From Burkholderia sp. HI2500 (GTDB taxonomy: Bacteria > Pseudomonadota > Gammaproteobacteria > Burkholderiales > Burkholderiaceae), in NCBI RefSeq assembly GCF_002223055.1, contig NZ_NKFL01000006.1, positions 2,542,001 through 2,606,000 of the forward strand: 64,000 bases of DNA, given 5' to 3'. Positions 34,392 to 43,223 of the stretch are shown here, one piece after another (position 1 is the stretch's first letter; each line of letters opens with the position of its first letter). A program made the position numbers and the translations under genes. Below the pieces are notes generated by a model. The model did not search any database. It was not told the origin of the DNA and saw nothing but the letters and a program-made list of their open reading frames with translations.

Positions 34392-36056
34392 CTACGCCGG
34401 CACACGCGCGTCGCCGAGCCGCACGACCTTGTCGGCCGGCCCGATGACCGAGCGACGATGCGTGATCGCCACGACCGTGACGTCGCGGGCCAGCAGCCGC
34501 ACGTGTTCCATGATGTCGCGCTCGGTGGCTTCGTCGAGCGCGGAACTCGCTTCGTCGAGGAACAACACGGTCGGCTCGCCATACAGCGCACGGGCAATCG
34601 CGATGCGCTGGCGCTCGCCGCCGGACAGCTTCAGCCCGCGCTCGCCCACCGTCGTGCGGAAGCCGTCCGGCAGGCTCTCGATGAACGTCAGGATCGTCGC
34701 CTTCGCCGCCGCTTCACGCAGACGCTGCGCATCGCGCGGCCGGCCGAGCAGGATGTTGTCTTCCAGGCTTTCGTTCAGCAGCACGACATCCTGCGGCACG
34801 ACGGCCACCGCGCCGTACCAGTCGGCGCGATCGATCGCCGCGAGATCGACGCCGTCGACGAGAATGCGCCCGCCGGTCGGCTCGATCGACTTCAGCGCGA
34901 GCTTGAAGACGGTGGATTTCCCCGCGCCGGTTTCGCCGACGAGGAACGTGATCGCCCCCCGTTCAGCGACGAAGTCGACGTCGGTCACGCCGCGGCCGTT
35001 GTCGTACGCATAGGCGACGCGCTCGAACACGATGCGCCCGTCGCGCGGCGCGAACGCCGACGCATGCGACACCTGCCGTTCCTCGGGCGCCGTCCACAGC
35101 GCCGCGAACGGCACGAGCGCCGCGCGGGAGCGTGCGCACTCGTCGACCGCGCGCGCGATCATTTCGAACGGCTGGTTCAGTTGCAGCAGCAACGTGTTGA
35201 ACAACACGATGTCGCCGATCGACAGCGCGCCCGCCGCATGGCGCGGCAGCAGCAACCAGAACGTCACCGCGAACTGGATCGCGAGGCCGAGCCCCAGCAC
35301 CGCGAGATAGCGGACGTGCTGCAGCACATACGCGCGCCAGCTGTCGCGCACGACGCGCGCCTTCTCCGAGAAACGTTCGTTCATCCAGCGATGGCTGCCG
35401 AAATGCCGAAGCGTCTCCATCGCATTGATCGCGCCGCCGACGAAGCGCGCATTCTCCTGCCCGGCCTCGATCGCGCGATCGAGGAACGCGCGCGAGCGCC
35501 GCGCGCCGACGATCGCGATCGTCACCGCGACCGCACCGTAGGCGGCGGTGATCACCACGACCTCGACATTGATCAGTGCGCCGAGCGTGACGAGCGTCAG
35601 CACGATCTGCAGCGTGCCGGGGATCAGCTCCATCAGGCTCAGCAGCACGAGCACCGACAGCGCCCGGCTGCCACGCTGGTTCGCGGTCTGGATTTCGGCG
35701 GGATTGTGCTCGACGAAGAACGCCGTGGTCTTCTTCAGGATGCGCTCGAAAAAGCGCGTGCTGGTGATGAAGCCCAGGTTCTCCGAGCTCATGAACGCCA
35801 GGTACTGCACCACGCGTTGCAGCGCGCTGGACAGGCCCAGCAGCACCGCATAAAGCACGAAGCCCGGGATCAGCGCGTGGAGCACGCCGCGGTGCGACAG
35901 CGCGTCGATCAGGCGCGAGAACAGATAGGGGGCGGCAACCGCGCTCGCGCTCGACAGGATGACGACCGCCACGACCGTCAGCAACATCAGCCGATCGGCC
36001 TTCCAGTAGGCCCGCAGGACCTCGGTGATCGGATGCGACGCACGGGTGTCGTTCAT
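34392..36056 (-). CDS. ABC exporter (fused permease and ATPase)
   Basis: The product is 554 residues: six transmembrane helices in the first 310, then one nucleotide-binding domain. Walker A is GETGAGKST, the Q loop VPQDVVLLN, the signature LSGGERQRIAIARAL, Walker B TVLFLDEASSALD and the H loop AITHR. This half-transporter architecture acts as a dimer and exports hydrophobic or peptide substrates; MsbA, Atm1 and toxin exporters share it. The substrate is not evident from sequence or context. It converges with the AKR gene and is divergent from the ArsR-quinone oxidoreductase unit. Confidence 0.92.
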   Translation of the reverse strand: MNDTRASHPITEVLRAYWKADRLMLLTVVAVVILSSASAVAAPYLFSRLIDALSHRGVLHALIPGFVLYAVLLGLSSALQRVVQYLAFMSSENLGFITSTRFFERILKKTTAFFVEHNPAEIQTANQRGSRALSVLVLLSLMELIPGTLQIVLTLVTLGALINVEVVVITAAYGAVAVTIAIVGARRSRAFLDRAIEAGQENARFVGGAINAMETLRHFGSHRWMNERFSEKARVVRDSWRAYVLQHVRYLAVLGLGLAIQFAVTFWLLLPRHAAGALSIGDIVLFNTLLLQLNQPFEMIARAVDECARSRAALVPFAALWTAPEERQVSHASAFAPRDGRIVFERVAYAYDNGRGVTDVDFVAERGAITFLVGETGAGKSTVFKLALKSIEPTGGRILVDGVDLAAIDRADWYGAVAVVPQDVVLLNESLEDNILLGRPRDAQRLREAAAKATILTFIESLPDGFRTTVGERGLKLSGGERQRIAIARALYGEPTVLFLDEASSALDEATERDIMEHVRLLARDVTVVAITHRRSVIGPADKVVRLGDARVPA

Positions 36057-36310
36057 GGCGGGATGACCCGGGCGCGGCGCAGCCCGGATGGCGGCGATGG
36101 GCGAAAAAGTCTAACAGAGTGAAAGGCGTGGCGTGGTGGCGTTCGGGTGGGATGGCGGCACGTGTTGGTTGCGCGGTTCCCGGAGACCCGTTCCGTTCAA
36201 AAAAACCCGTGAGCGGTTGACGACTTTCGTTCCAGAAGGCGCTTGCCATGCCGAGTGTCGTGCCTGAACCGTGCCGGCTCGACAGAACGGCGGTCGGCGC
36301 TCACATTGAC

Positions 36311-36330
36311 ATATCGGTAATTCTCGATAT
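36311..36330. promoter_or_regulatory. ArsR operator, first copy
   Basis: The inverted repeat ATATCG-N8-CGATAT ends 11 bases before the ArsR start at 36342. A near-identical site precedes the downstream oxidoreductase (36658-36677). Confidence 0.7.
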
Positions 36331-36341
36331 ACTCGCTGCCC

Positions 36342-36644
36342 ATGGAATTGCTCGACATCTTCAAAGCCCTCTCGAACCGGACTCGCCTTGAAATCCTGCA
36401 GGGTTTGAAGGACCCCGTGAAGAACTTCCCGCCGCAGGATGAAGGGGACGTTCATACGGTGGGCGTCTGCGTCAGCAGTATTCAGGAAGGTGTCGGGCTG
36501 TCGCAGTCGACGGTGTCCGATTATCTTGCGACGCTGCAACGAGCCGGCCTGGTGGAAGTCAGGCGCATCGGCCAGTGGACCTACTACAAGCGTAACGAAG
36601 CAGCCATCAGTGCGCTGGCCAAGGCCATCGGGAAAGACCTGTAA
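36342..36644 (+). CDS. ArsR-type winged-helix repressor (second copy)
   Basis: The product is 100 residues. The HTH is FKALSNRTRLEILQGLKDP to VGLSQSTVSDYLATLQRAGLV, and the wing is RIGQWTYYKRNE. The loop FPPQDEGDVHTVGVC is shared with the ArsR at 30519-30818 and defines their subgroup. Two ATATCG-N8-CGATAT operators flank it (36311 and 36658), so it probably represses itself and the oxidoreductase. One Cys in the loop may sense an electrophile or oxidant; that is inference. Confidence 0.93.
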   Translation: MELLDIFKALSNRTRLEILQGLKDPVKNFPPQDEGDVHTVGVCVSSIQEGVGLSQSTVSDYLATLQRAGLVEVRRIGQWTYYKRNEAAISALAKAIGKDL

Positions 36645-36657
36645 TTTTTTCCCCATA

Positions 36658-36677
36658 ATATCGACAATTCTCGATAT
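36658..36677. promoter_or_regulatory. ArsR operator, second copy
   Basis: The inverted repeat ATATCG-N8-CGATAT lies between the ArsR stop and the start of the oxidoreductase (36705). It shares the inner AATTCT with the first copy. It suggests a separate, co-regulated promoter for the oxidoreductase. Confidence 0.7.
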
Positions 36678-36704
36678 CCCTATTTACCGAAACGAGGATG
36701 TGCA

Positions 36705-37706
36705 ATGAAAGCGCTGTTGCTCAAGTCATTTGGCGGCCCGGAATCGTTCGAGCTACGTGACGTACCCAAGCCGGTGCCGCACGCCGGACAAGTCCTGGTT
36801 CGCGTCCATGCCACCTCCATCAATCCATTGGATTACCAGGTTCGACGGGGAGACTATCCGGACCTGGTACCCCTTCCGGCCATTACCGGACACGACGTAT
36901 CGGGCGTGGTCGAAGCCGTCGGGCCCGGTGTGAAGGCCTTCTCGCCGGGGGACGAAGTCTGGTACACCCCGCAAATCTTCGACGGGCCAGGCAGTTACGC
37001 CGAGTACCACGTGGCGGCCGACAGCATCGTCGGGAAGAAGCCGCCGTCGTTGAGCCATCTCGAGGCGGCCAGCCTGACCCTGGTGGGCGGAACGGTTTGG
37101 GAAGCACTGGTCGTGCGTGCGGCGCTTCGTGTCGGGGAAAGCATTCTGGTACACGGCGGCGCAGGAGGCGTCGGCCATGTGGCGATCCAGCTCGCCAAGG
37201 CCATCGGCGCAAGGGTGTTCACGACCGTGCGCGAAGCAAACGTCGAGTTCGCCCGCAGCCTGGGGGCCGATGTGGTCATCGACTACGAACAGGACGATTA
37301 CGTCGACGCAGTCATGCGGGACACCGGCGGCCGCGGCGTCGATGTCGTGTTCGACACCATCGGCGGCAACACCCTGTCGCGCAGCCCCGATGCGCTCGCC
37401 CAGCTTGGTCGCGTCGTCACGATCGTGGACATCGCCCAGCCACAAAACGTCATTCAGGCGTGGGGCAAGAACGCGAGTTATCACTTCGTCTTCACGCGAC
37501 AAAACCGCGGCAAGCTGGATGAGTTGAGCGCGTTGATCGAACGCGGACAGCTGCGGCCACACGTTGGCGCCGTCTATTCCCTTGCCGACGTTCCGCTCGC
37601 GCATGCCCTGCTGGAGCGTCCCAACAACGGGGTTCGAGGAAAGATCGCGATTGCGGTCGCGCCGTCGGCGTATCCCGAACGTGTTGCCGGTACTCGAGCG
37701 GCGTGA
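36705..37706 (+). CDS. Zinc-independent quinone oxidoreductase (MDR family)
   Basis: The product is 333 residues of the medium-chain reductase family without catalytic-zinc Cys ligands, like QOR. Features are the N-terminal GroES-like fold ([17 protein letters not shown]), [14 protein letters not shown], and the dinucleotide motif [18 protein letters not shown]. It likely reduces quinones or enals with NADPH. GAGGA precedes ATG 36705. It is the probable target of the neighbouring ArsR. Its last few residues (ERVAGTRAA) may have been altered by the rearrangement that left an AraC-like fragment on the other strand. Confidence 0.92.
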   Translation: MKALLLKSFGGPESFELRDVPKPVPHAGQVLVRVHATSINPLDYQVRRGDYPDLVPLPAITGHDVSGVVEAVGPGVKAFSPGDEVWYTPQIFDGPGSYAEYHVAADSIVGKKPPSLSHLEAASLTLVGGTVWEALVVRAALRVGESILVHGGAGGVGHVAIQLAKAIGARVFTTVREANVEFARSLGADVVIDYEQDDYVDAVMRDTGGRGVDVVFDTIGGNTLSRSPDALAQLGRVVTIVDIAQPQNVIQAWGKNASYHFVFTRQNRGKLDELSALIERGQLRPHVGAVYSLADVPLAHALLERPNNGVRGKIAIAVAPSAYPERVAGTRAA

Positions 37707-37800
37707 TCTTTTTCTCGCATGTGGGCCGGAGCAAGCTGTGCGTGATTCGCCGTGCGTCGCGAGCATCGGGGTTGCGCGGGGGCCGAACCTGACAGCCCGA
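37660..37800 (-). pseudogene. Possible C-terminal fragment of an AraC-type regulator
   Basis: On the minus strand, [25 protein letters not shown] resembles the end of AraC-family HTH domains (compare ...FG.TPLEYRQ.FR); I give it only from 37790 downward. No start or first helix is present. It overlaps the 3' end of the oxidoreductase gene. The rest of 37707-37989 shows no gene. Confidence 0.3.
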
Positions 37801-37989
37801 AGCACAGCCGGCGGGATCGCAGCAGGTTCTGACGGACAGTCGACCTCGTGAGCATGATGCGGCCCGTGGCACCATGAAATGCCGTCGTCATGGGCCTACC
37901 CATGGGGCCGCGAACTTCCTATCGTAGAGACCTGCGACGCGCCTGCCGAATCGGCGGCGCGCCCTCTTCTCCTCGACAGGTCCGCCAAT

Positions 37990-38466
37990 ATGAACGCCAA
38001 CGACACCGGACTGACCGTACGCGCGGTCACGGAACACGACTACGACCAGTGGCTGCCGCTGTGGGACGGCTATAACCGTTTCTACGGCCGCTTCGACGAT
38101 AAGGCCCTGCCGCTGCACATCACGCAGCTCACGTGGTCGCGCTTCTTCGACGGCTACGAACCGGTGCATGCGCTCGTCGCCGAGCGCGCCGGCCGGCTCG
38201 TCGGGCTCGTGCATTTCCTGTATCACCGCAGCACGACGCATATCGGGCCGACCTGCTACCTGCAGGACCTGTTCACGCTCGACAGCGAACGCGGCAAGGG
38301 TGTCGGCCGTGCGCTGATCGAAGCCGTGTACGACGCCGCGCGTGCGCATCGCGCCGAGCGCGTGTACTGGCAGACGCACGAGACGAACCACACGGCGATG
38401 CGGCTCTACGACACCGTTGCGGCAAAGCCGGGGGCCGTGCTCTATCGGAAGGAGCTGTCGCGCTGA
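37990..38466 (+). CDS. GNAT family N-acetyltransferase
   Basis: The product is 158 residues with the GNAT core: LVHFLYHRSTTHIG on strand 4, YLQDLFTLDSERGKGVGRALIEAV with the acyl-CoA loop R-G-x-G-x-G-R (shortened), and WQTHETNHTAMRLYDTVAAKPG near the C terminus. It acetylates an unknown amine substrate. The start at ATG 37990 was chosen because residues upstream do not fit the fold. It is single-gene in context. Confidence 0.88.
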   Translation: MNANDTGLTVRAVTEHDYDQWLPLWDGYNRFYGRFDDKALPLHITQLTWSRFFDGYEPVHALVAERAGRLVGLVHFLYHRSTTHIGPTCYLQDLFTLDSERGKGVGRALIEAVYDAARAHRAERVYWQTHETNHTAMRLYDTVAAKPGAVLYRKELSR

Positions 38467-38569
38467 GCGGAGCGGCGAAACGCGAACCAATGCCCTCTCC
38501 TGAGTCGCCTCACTTGATTGCATGCCGTGGTCCCTCCTCGGAACGGCCGTCTCGGTAATTTGGTAGCCC

Positions 38570-38590
38570 AAGGGACACAACATTACCCTT
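38570..38590. promoter_or_regulatory. Operator-like inverted repeat upstream of the Xre/HipB-like gene
   Basis: The dyad AAGGG-N11-CCCTT ends 19 bases before the Xre start in an AT-rich stretch. It resembles autoregulatory sites of HipB-type repressors in position and layout. Confidence 0.45.
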
Positions 38591-38609
38591 ATGATCATTT
38601 TTTGTATCC

Positions 38610-38885
38610 ATGGGGCTACAGATGACGACATTGGCCGACGTTGGAGAGATGCTGAAACATGCTCGCCACTCAGCGGGGCTTTCACAGAAAGAGCTGGCCG
38701 AGTGCGCCGGCGTCGCACGTACCACACTCGCTCGCATGGAAACGCTTGCGCGAGGCGACATGAGCGTATCCGCGCTCGTTCGTCTCCTTGAGGCCGCCGG
38801 CTATGACCTGCGGGCGGTGACGTGCGGACACGCGCGCACGCTCGACGACGTGCTGGCCGAGCAGCGCACGATGGGAGATGCGTGA
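38610..38885 (+). CDS. HTH Xre regulator, HipB-like antitoxin
   Basis: The product is 91 residues (or 87 from ATG 38622). A clear Xre HTH spans the first 60: LADVGEMLKHARHSAGLSQKELAECAGVARTTLARMETLARGD (split over two helices). Relatives of this type pair with HipA kinases as HipB. Here the next gene, one base later, encodes only a short HipA-like N terminus. A dyad upstream suggests autorepression. It probably still binds DNA but has lost its toxin. Confidence 0.85.
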   Translation: MGLQMTTLADVGEMLKHARHSAGLSQKELAECAGVARTTLARMETLARGDMSVSALVRLLEAAGYDLRAVTCGHARTLDDVLAEQRTMGDA

Positions 38886-38886
38886 C

Positions 38887-39063
38887 ATGCGCCTTCACGT
38901 CTCTGTCAAAGGCAAGCGCGTCGCTCACCTCTATCGCCAGGCGCACGACTATGCGTTGCGCTACATCGAAGCTGCCGGATTCTCGGACGCAGATCGGGCC
39001 GATACCGCGAGACAGGTCATCGGTCGCTCGGAATTGCTGGCAGATCCCGACAAGGGGAATTGA
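38887..39063 (+). pseudogene. Truncated HipA N-terminal fragment
   Basis: The frame is 58 residues. The start MRLHVSVKGKRVAHLYRQ and YALRYIEAAGF resemble the N-terminal subdomain of HipA-type Ser/Thr kinases (a short sheet with GxRVGxLYRD and Y.L.Y). After that the sequence diverges and ends at TGA 39061. No kinase domain follows; the next gene is a convergent methyltransferase. It is either a deleted hipA or a stand-alone HipS-like small protein; the former fits better because no hipT follows. Confidence 0.5.
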
Positions 39064-39075
39064 GCCCGGCGAAAT

Positions 39076-39801
39076 TCACACGATCGGCCGCGCCTTCATC
39101 CACAGAAACAGCGGCACGCGCGCCCACTGCTTCAACTGATCCGTATCGGCGTGGTCGGGCGGCGGCTCGCGCAGCGACACGATCGCGAACCCGGCCGCTT
39201 CCAGCGCCTCCATGTACGCCTGCAGCGGCAGCGACCAGCCGGCGAAGTGCATCGACAGCCCGTCGCGCGTTTCCACGCCATCGAAATGCTCCCGCCCGAA
39301 ATAGCTGCCCTTCAGCACGAACGGCGCATCCGGTTGCGGCCCCGCGAAGCCGCCACGATCGCGGAACGGATGCACGAGCGAGATGAACAGCGTCCCGCCC
39401 GGCTTCAGCACGCGGCGCGCTTCGTTCAACGCGCGCTGCATGTCATCGAGATCCATCAGCACGTTGTACGCCATCACGAGATCGAAGCTGGCCGCGTCGA
39501 ACGGCAGCGACGCCGCGTCGGCCAGCTTGTAGCGATGCGCGGAATCCGCGTGACGCGCGGCGTCGAGCATCGCGGGCACCACGTCGGTCGCCGTCACGTC
39601 GTAGCCGAGCGCCTTCAGCTCGCGGCTCACGCGGCCTTCGCCGCAGCCGATCTCCAGCGCGCGGCCGGTATCGCGGCCAATATAGGCCGCGAGCCCCGCA
39701 CGGTATTTCCAGAACGCGTCGTGCCCCGGCTTGCCGGCCCAGTCGATCCATTGGTCGGCGACCTGCGTCCAGTGTTCGGTGATGGCTGTCGTGTCGGTCA
39801 T
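39076..39801 (-). CDS. SAM-dependent methyltransferase (class I)
   Basis: The product is 241 residues. The SAM-binding motif I is ALEIGCGEGRVSRELK, motif II includes VTATDVVPAML, followed by LADAASLPFDAASFDLV and VLKPGGTLFISLVHPF. This is the UbiE/Methyltransf_11 pattern. The methyl acceptor is unknown. GGGAGCG precedes ATG 39801. It converges with the Xre/HipA relic and is divergent from the gene at 39995. Confidence 0.92.
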   Translation of the reverse strand: MTDTTAITEHWTQVADQWIDWAGKPGHDAFWKYRAGLAAYIGRDTGRALEIGCGEGRVSRELKALGYDVTATDVVPAMLDAARHADSAHRYKLADAASLPFDAASFDLVMAYNVLMDLDDMQRALNEARRVLKPGGTLFISLVHPFRDRGGFAGPQPDAPFVLKGSYFGREHFDGVETRDGLSMHFAGWSLPLQAYMEALEAAGFAIVSLREPPPDHADTDQLKQWARVPLFLWMKARPIV

Positions 39802-39994
39802 GTGCGCTCCCGCCCGGTGTGCGTCGTTGGCTCAGGATGCGCATGGTAAGCCGAAGCGGCGGAACGCGTCGGCGGGGTGCGCCGCGCAACCGGATTCCGT
39901 TTCCGGCTGCGACGTTCTACAGTGACATAAAAGAATCTGCGCCGTTGCACGTCGCCGCCGCCCGACGATGCGCACCCGATTCCGAGGACATCCC

Positions 39995-41002
39995 ATGCCG
40001 AGCATCCTGGCCGCGCCCGCCAATCTCCCCCCGAGCCCCGTCGCGGCGGAAACGCGCATGGTGCACGACGTCGCGACGCTCAAGCCGTCCGACTACCGTG
40101 GGGCGGACGGTGCGTCGTGGGTCATCGCCACCGTCACGCCGGCCGCGGACAGCGGCACGAACGTGACCGGCACGAGCTACTTCGACACCGCGAAAGGCCA
40201 GACCGTCCCGGTACCCGACGCGCGGCGCCGCTATGCGAATCGCGGCACGTGGCAGGTCGTCGCGAGTTCGAGCCCTTCCGTGCCCGCCACCGGCCGCTAC
40301 GACTGGCTGACGCTCGCGTGGCTGCCGATCAACCGGCGGCCGCTGCCGCAAACGCCCGAGCACCTGTATTCGCCGTTCATTCGCGGCGGCACGATCGTGT
40401 ATCGATGGAATCCGGCCGCCGAAGGCGGCGAGCAATTCGGCAACGTGCGGATGATCTTTCCGGAATGGACGCAGCAGGTGGCCGATGCGTTGCGGGCCGC
40501 TTCGGCAGCGTCGCCGGACGGGGCGAGCGCGTCGGCCGCACCGCCGCCGCTCGATCGCCTGCAAGCGGACACGAATCCGATGACCGCCGTGCTCGACTTC
40601 AGCGATGCGCTGCGCGACGAGCCGGTCGAGAAGGTCGTCGCGCGGCTGCCGGGCCTGCTACGCGTGAAGGATCTGCACGAACTGTCGGCGATCGTGTTCC
40701 TGTGCCTGTCCGGATCACGCGCAGAAGACCGGCCGCGCTTCGCGGCAATGATCAACGGCTCGATCGCGTCGACCGACGACAGCGCGCGGCTGCTCGCGAT
40801 CGCCTATGGCGCGTTCGCAGCCGGCCGGGCGCGGCCTTATCCGTTCAACGATGCAGGGCAGACGGCACGTATCAACGACGTGTTCGGCGCGTTGAAGCGG
40901 CGGACGACGGCGCTCAACGTGCCGGTCGGGGAAGGGTCACCTTGGTATGAGTTCTTCACGGCATATCGGCTCGGCGACGCGGTGTCCGGCACGGGGCAAT
41001 GA
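39995..41002 (+). CDS. Hypothetical protein
   Basis: The product is 335 residues without a clear signal peptide or membrane helix. I do not recognise a family. It has a Trp-rich N-terminal half (ASWVIATVTPA, GTWQVVASS, YDWLTLAWLPINRRP) and an Ala-rich helical C-terminal half, with a low-complexity Ala/Ser linker at about 167-185. The start at ATG 39995 has GAGGA 8 bases upstream. The same RBS-start segment recurs as a truncated copy at 32167-32232. Confidence 0.75.
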   Translation: MPSILAAPANLPPSPVAAETRMVHDVATLKPSDYRGADGASWVIATVTPAADSGTNVTGTSYFDTAKGQTVPVPDARRRYANRGTWQVVASSSPSVPATGRYDWLTLAWLPINRRPLPQTPEHLYSPFIRGGTIVYRWNPAAEGGEQFGNVRMIFPEWTQQVADALRAASAASPDGASASAAPPPLDRLQADTNPMTAVLDFSDALRDEPVEKVVARLPGLLRVKDLHELSAIVFLCLSGSRAEDRPRFAAMINGSIASTDDSARLLAIAYGAFAAGRARPYPFNDAGQTARINDVFGALKRRTTALNVPVGEGSPWYEFFTAYRLGDAVSGTGQ

Positions 41003-41224
41003 GTGACCGCGGCGACCCGCGCCGCGACGGCAAGACCCGATCACGGGTGTGAGAAATCTTTCGCCGCGCAGTCGCCGGCTCATTCACGCATGCCAAACGC
41101 GGCAATGAAGCCATGCCGACTCGATTTTCGATCTTTTCGACCTTTTGAATCGAATCGTCCGGTGTTAAATTCCCGCCCGGCCACAGAGCCACCTCAAATA
41201 ACCCGAACTAAAAAAGACCAAATC

Positions 41225-41815
41225 ATGAAATCTGTATTCCGTCATGCCGCTCTGGCACTGGTAACGATCGGCTTCCTGTCGGGCTGCGCGAGCAGCGTGA
41301 CACGCGACGCCAGCGATCAGGCGGGGGCCATCGCAACGGCATCGACGCCCAAATTCGGCTCGAAGCCCGTGATCGTGCAAGTCACGCTCGACAATGCCGC
41401 GCAGGAAGCGCTGAAAGACAACCTGAAATTCAGCCCCGAGAACCTGAAAGGGAAAATCGAAAGTGCGCTGGCCGCACGCAAGCTGCTGGCGACGGCCGGC
41501 TCGACCGATGCGATGCACCTTAACGTGGAAGTCACCGGCATTCGCACGCGCTCGAGTTTCTCGGCCGTCATGTTCGGCTTCATGGCCGGCAACGATCATG
41601 TCGACGGGACCGTGACGCTCACCGATGCCGACAACCATCCTCTCGATCGCTTCAAGGTGTCGGCATCGTATGCGCTCGGCGGTATCGCCGGCATCGACAG
41701 CATGCGCATGGACTGGCTGTACGAGAAATTCACCGAGAAGACGCTCGCGACGCTCGATCCGGCGACCGCGGCCACGCAGGCCGACACGGCACCGGCAGCA
41801 TCGAAGAAGCTGTAA
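41225..41815 (+). CDS. DUF4410-like lipoprotein
   Basis: The product is 196 residues. The signal peptide ends in GFLSGC-AS, a lipobox. The mature domain looks like DUF4410: KPVIVQVTLDNAAQEAL, then LKGKIESALAARKLL, VEVTGIRTRSSFSAVMFGFMAGNDHVDG (shortened) and a Gly-rich FKVSASYALGG. The function of the family is unknown; many members are outer-membrane lipoproteins. The start at ATG 41225 has a weak RBS. It lies alone on the plus strand. Confidence 0.8.
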   Translation: MKSVFRHAALALVTIGFLSGCASSVTRDASDQAGAIATASTPKFGSKPVIVQVTLDNAAQEALKDNLKFSPENLKGKIESALAARKLLATAGSTDAMHLNVEVTGIRTRSSFSAVMFGFMAGNDHVDGTVTLTDADNHPLDRFKVSASYALGGIAGIDSMRMDWLYEKFTEKTLATLDPATAATQADTAPAASKKL

Positions 41816-42049
41816 GACCCGACGCCCGACGGAGCGCGGATGCGCAGCCCGTCGGGCGACGGCGGTGAATCACATGCCACCGCCAACGAATCGTTTCGCC
41901 GGTCGCGAACCGACCATCATGCAATACGCCAGTGAATGCCCGGTGCTCGCATGTGGCAGTGGTCCTATTCCGTTTGATCAGCCGACAGGAGTCGGATTGC
42001 GGCCGCGCCCACCGGCCGCCACCAGGCATTCGCGCCCGCATGCATGACA
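41816..42049. other. Intergenic, no gene seen
   Basis: This is the first part of the 561-base gap between the DUF4410 lipoprotein and the TlpA fusion. No coding or regulatory signal was recognised; the second part carries a candidate small RNA on the minus strand. Confidence 0.4.
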
Positions 42050-42183
42050 ATAAAAAATCGGCCGCCCGGGGGAGAGCGGCCGTCAAGGAGAGATCCCTGT
42101 TCGGGATGCCGGCGGACACCACTCCGGACCGGCCTGCGTATTGTTGATGAACGCGATTCCGCTGACCATCAGACCGGTCTGAT
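42050..42183 (-). ncRNA. Candidate small RNA or attenuator module A
   Basis: Reading the minus strand: a perfect 16-bp palindrome ATCAGACCGGTCTGAT (42168-42183), about 90 bases of transcript, a pyrimidine-rich CTCTCCTTGACGGCC, then a strong hairpin CGGCCGC/GCGGCCG (42059-42082) and a T6 tract with ATTG. No plausible gene on this strand is served by it: the next feature downstream is convergent. A related module is at 47365-47510, with the same palindrome spacing (a GATGAA element 22 bases away). A 28-codon ORF (from 42168) could also be translated from it. Confidence 0.5.
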
Positions 42184-42376
42184 TTGCAACCTGACTGCGC
42201 GAAAATCACGGCGTCCTGAGCCTGCCGCCTCCATCGAATCCGCAACGCGCCATTACGTTCTCGATGGGAACCCCCATACGCGGCGACCTGTCGAATCGCC
42301 GCACGACCGTCGACGGCTTCATCGCCATGGCGGACAATCCCCTCTCCAGCCCCGCTCGATCACGTCCCGCCCTTTC

Positions 42377-43186
42377 ATGCTGAGCATTGGTCCCTTCTCG
42401 ATCCGCGTCATCGCGGTAGCCGTCGCCGCGCTGCTCGCGTGGCTCGTCGCCCGTTTCATCCAGCGTCGCCCGCCGGACGGACATCACAAGACCGCATCGA
42501 GCCTGATCCTCGATGCGTTGCTGTTCGGCCTGCTCGCCGCACGCATCGGCTACGTCGCGCAGTGGTGGCACGAATACGCCGCCGCGCCGCGCTCGATCAT
42601 CGCGCTCGGCGACGGCGGCTTCGACTGGCGCATCGGCCTCGCGGCGGGAATCGTGTTCGCGGGCTGGCGCCTGCGCCGCCTGACCACGCTGCGTCGCCCG
42701 GTGATGGCCGGCATGCTCGCCGGTGTTGCCGCATGGGGCATCGCGCAGGGCACGTTCGCCACGTTGCAGCACGGCGCGCCGCCGCTTGCCGCGTTGCAGC
42801 TCGAAGCGCTCGATGCCACGCCGGTGCCGGTGCAACGCTTCGCGGGCAAGCCCGTCGTCGTGAACCTGTGGGCCACGTGGTGCCCGCCGTGCCAGCGCGA
42901 AATGCCGATCCTCGCGCAAGCGCAGCAGGAGCATCCGGGGATGACGGTGCTGATGGTCAACCAGGGCGAAGACGCGCAGGCGGTGCGCGCGTTCCTCGAA
43001 CAGAAAGGGCTGCGGTTCGATCACGTGCTGCTCGATCGCACGCTGCACGCGATGAAAGCCTACGGTTCGCGCGGGCTGCCGACGACGCTCTTCTTCGACG
43101 CGAAAGGCAATCTCGTCGAATCGCATATGGGCGAGATCACCGCCGCGCGGCTGAAGGATGCCGTGGCGGACCGCTTCGGCCAGTAA
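42377..43186 (+). CDS. Lgt-like membrane domain fused to TlpA thioredoxin
   Basis: The product is 269 residues. The first 130 form three or four membrane helices with the flavour of prolipoprotein diacylglyceryl transferase (MLSIGPFSIRVIAVAV), but shorter than Lgt and lacking its full catalytic set. The C-terminal TlpA/ResA domain (about 140-265) has VVVNLWATWCPPCQREMP, with the CPPC redox pair, and the cis-Pro loop GLPTTLFFD. It is probably a membrane-anchored periplasmic thiol reductase. The start at ATG 42377 has no clear RBS. Confidence 0.85.
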   Translation: MLSIGPFSIRVIAVAVAALLAWLVARFIQRRPPDGHHKTASSLILDALLFGLLAARIGYVAQWWHEYAAAPRSIIALGDGGFDWRIGLAAGIVFAGWRLRRLTTLRRPVMAGMLAGVAAWGIAQGTFATLQHGAPPLAALQLEALDATPVPVQRFAGKPVVVNLWATWCPPCQREMPILAQAQQEHPGMTVLMVNQGEDAQAVRAFLEQKGLRFDHVLLDRTLHAMKAYGSRGLPTTLFFDAKGNLVESHMGEITAARLKDAVADRFGQ

Positions 43187-43223
43187 CGCGCGTCTCGTCC
43201 AAAGAACCGCGGCAACCGCTTCG

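Noticed and set aside
36111..36656. Minus-strand open frame over the second ArsR gene
   Set aside because: Antisense shadow of ArsR and its promoter; the operators and HTH are on the plus strand.
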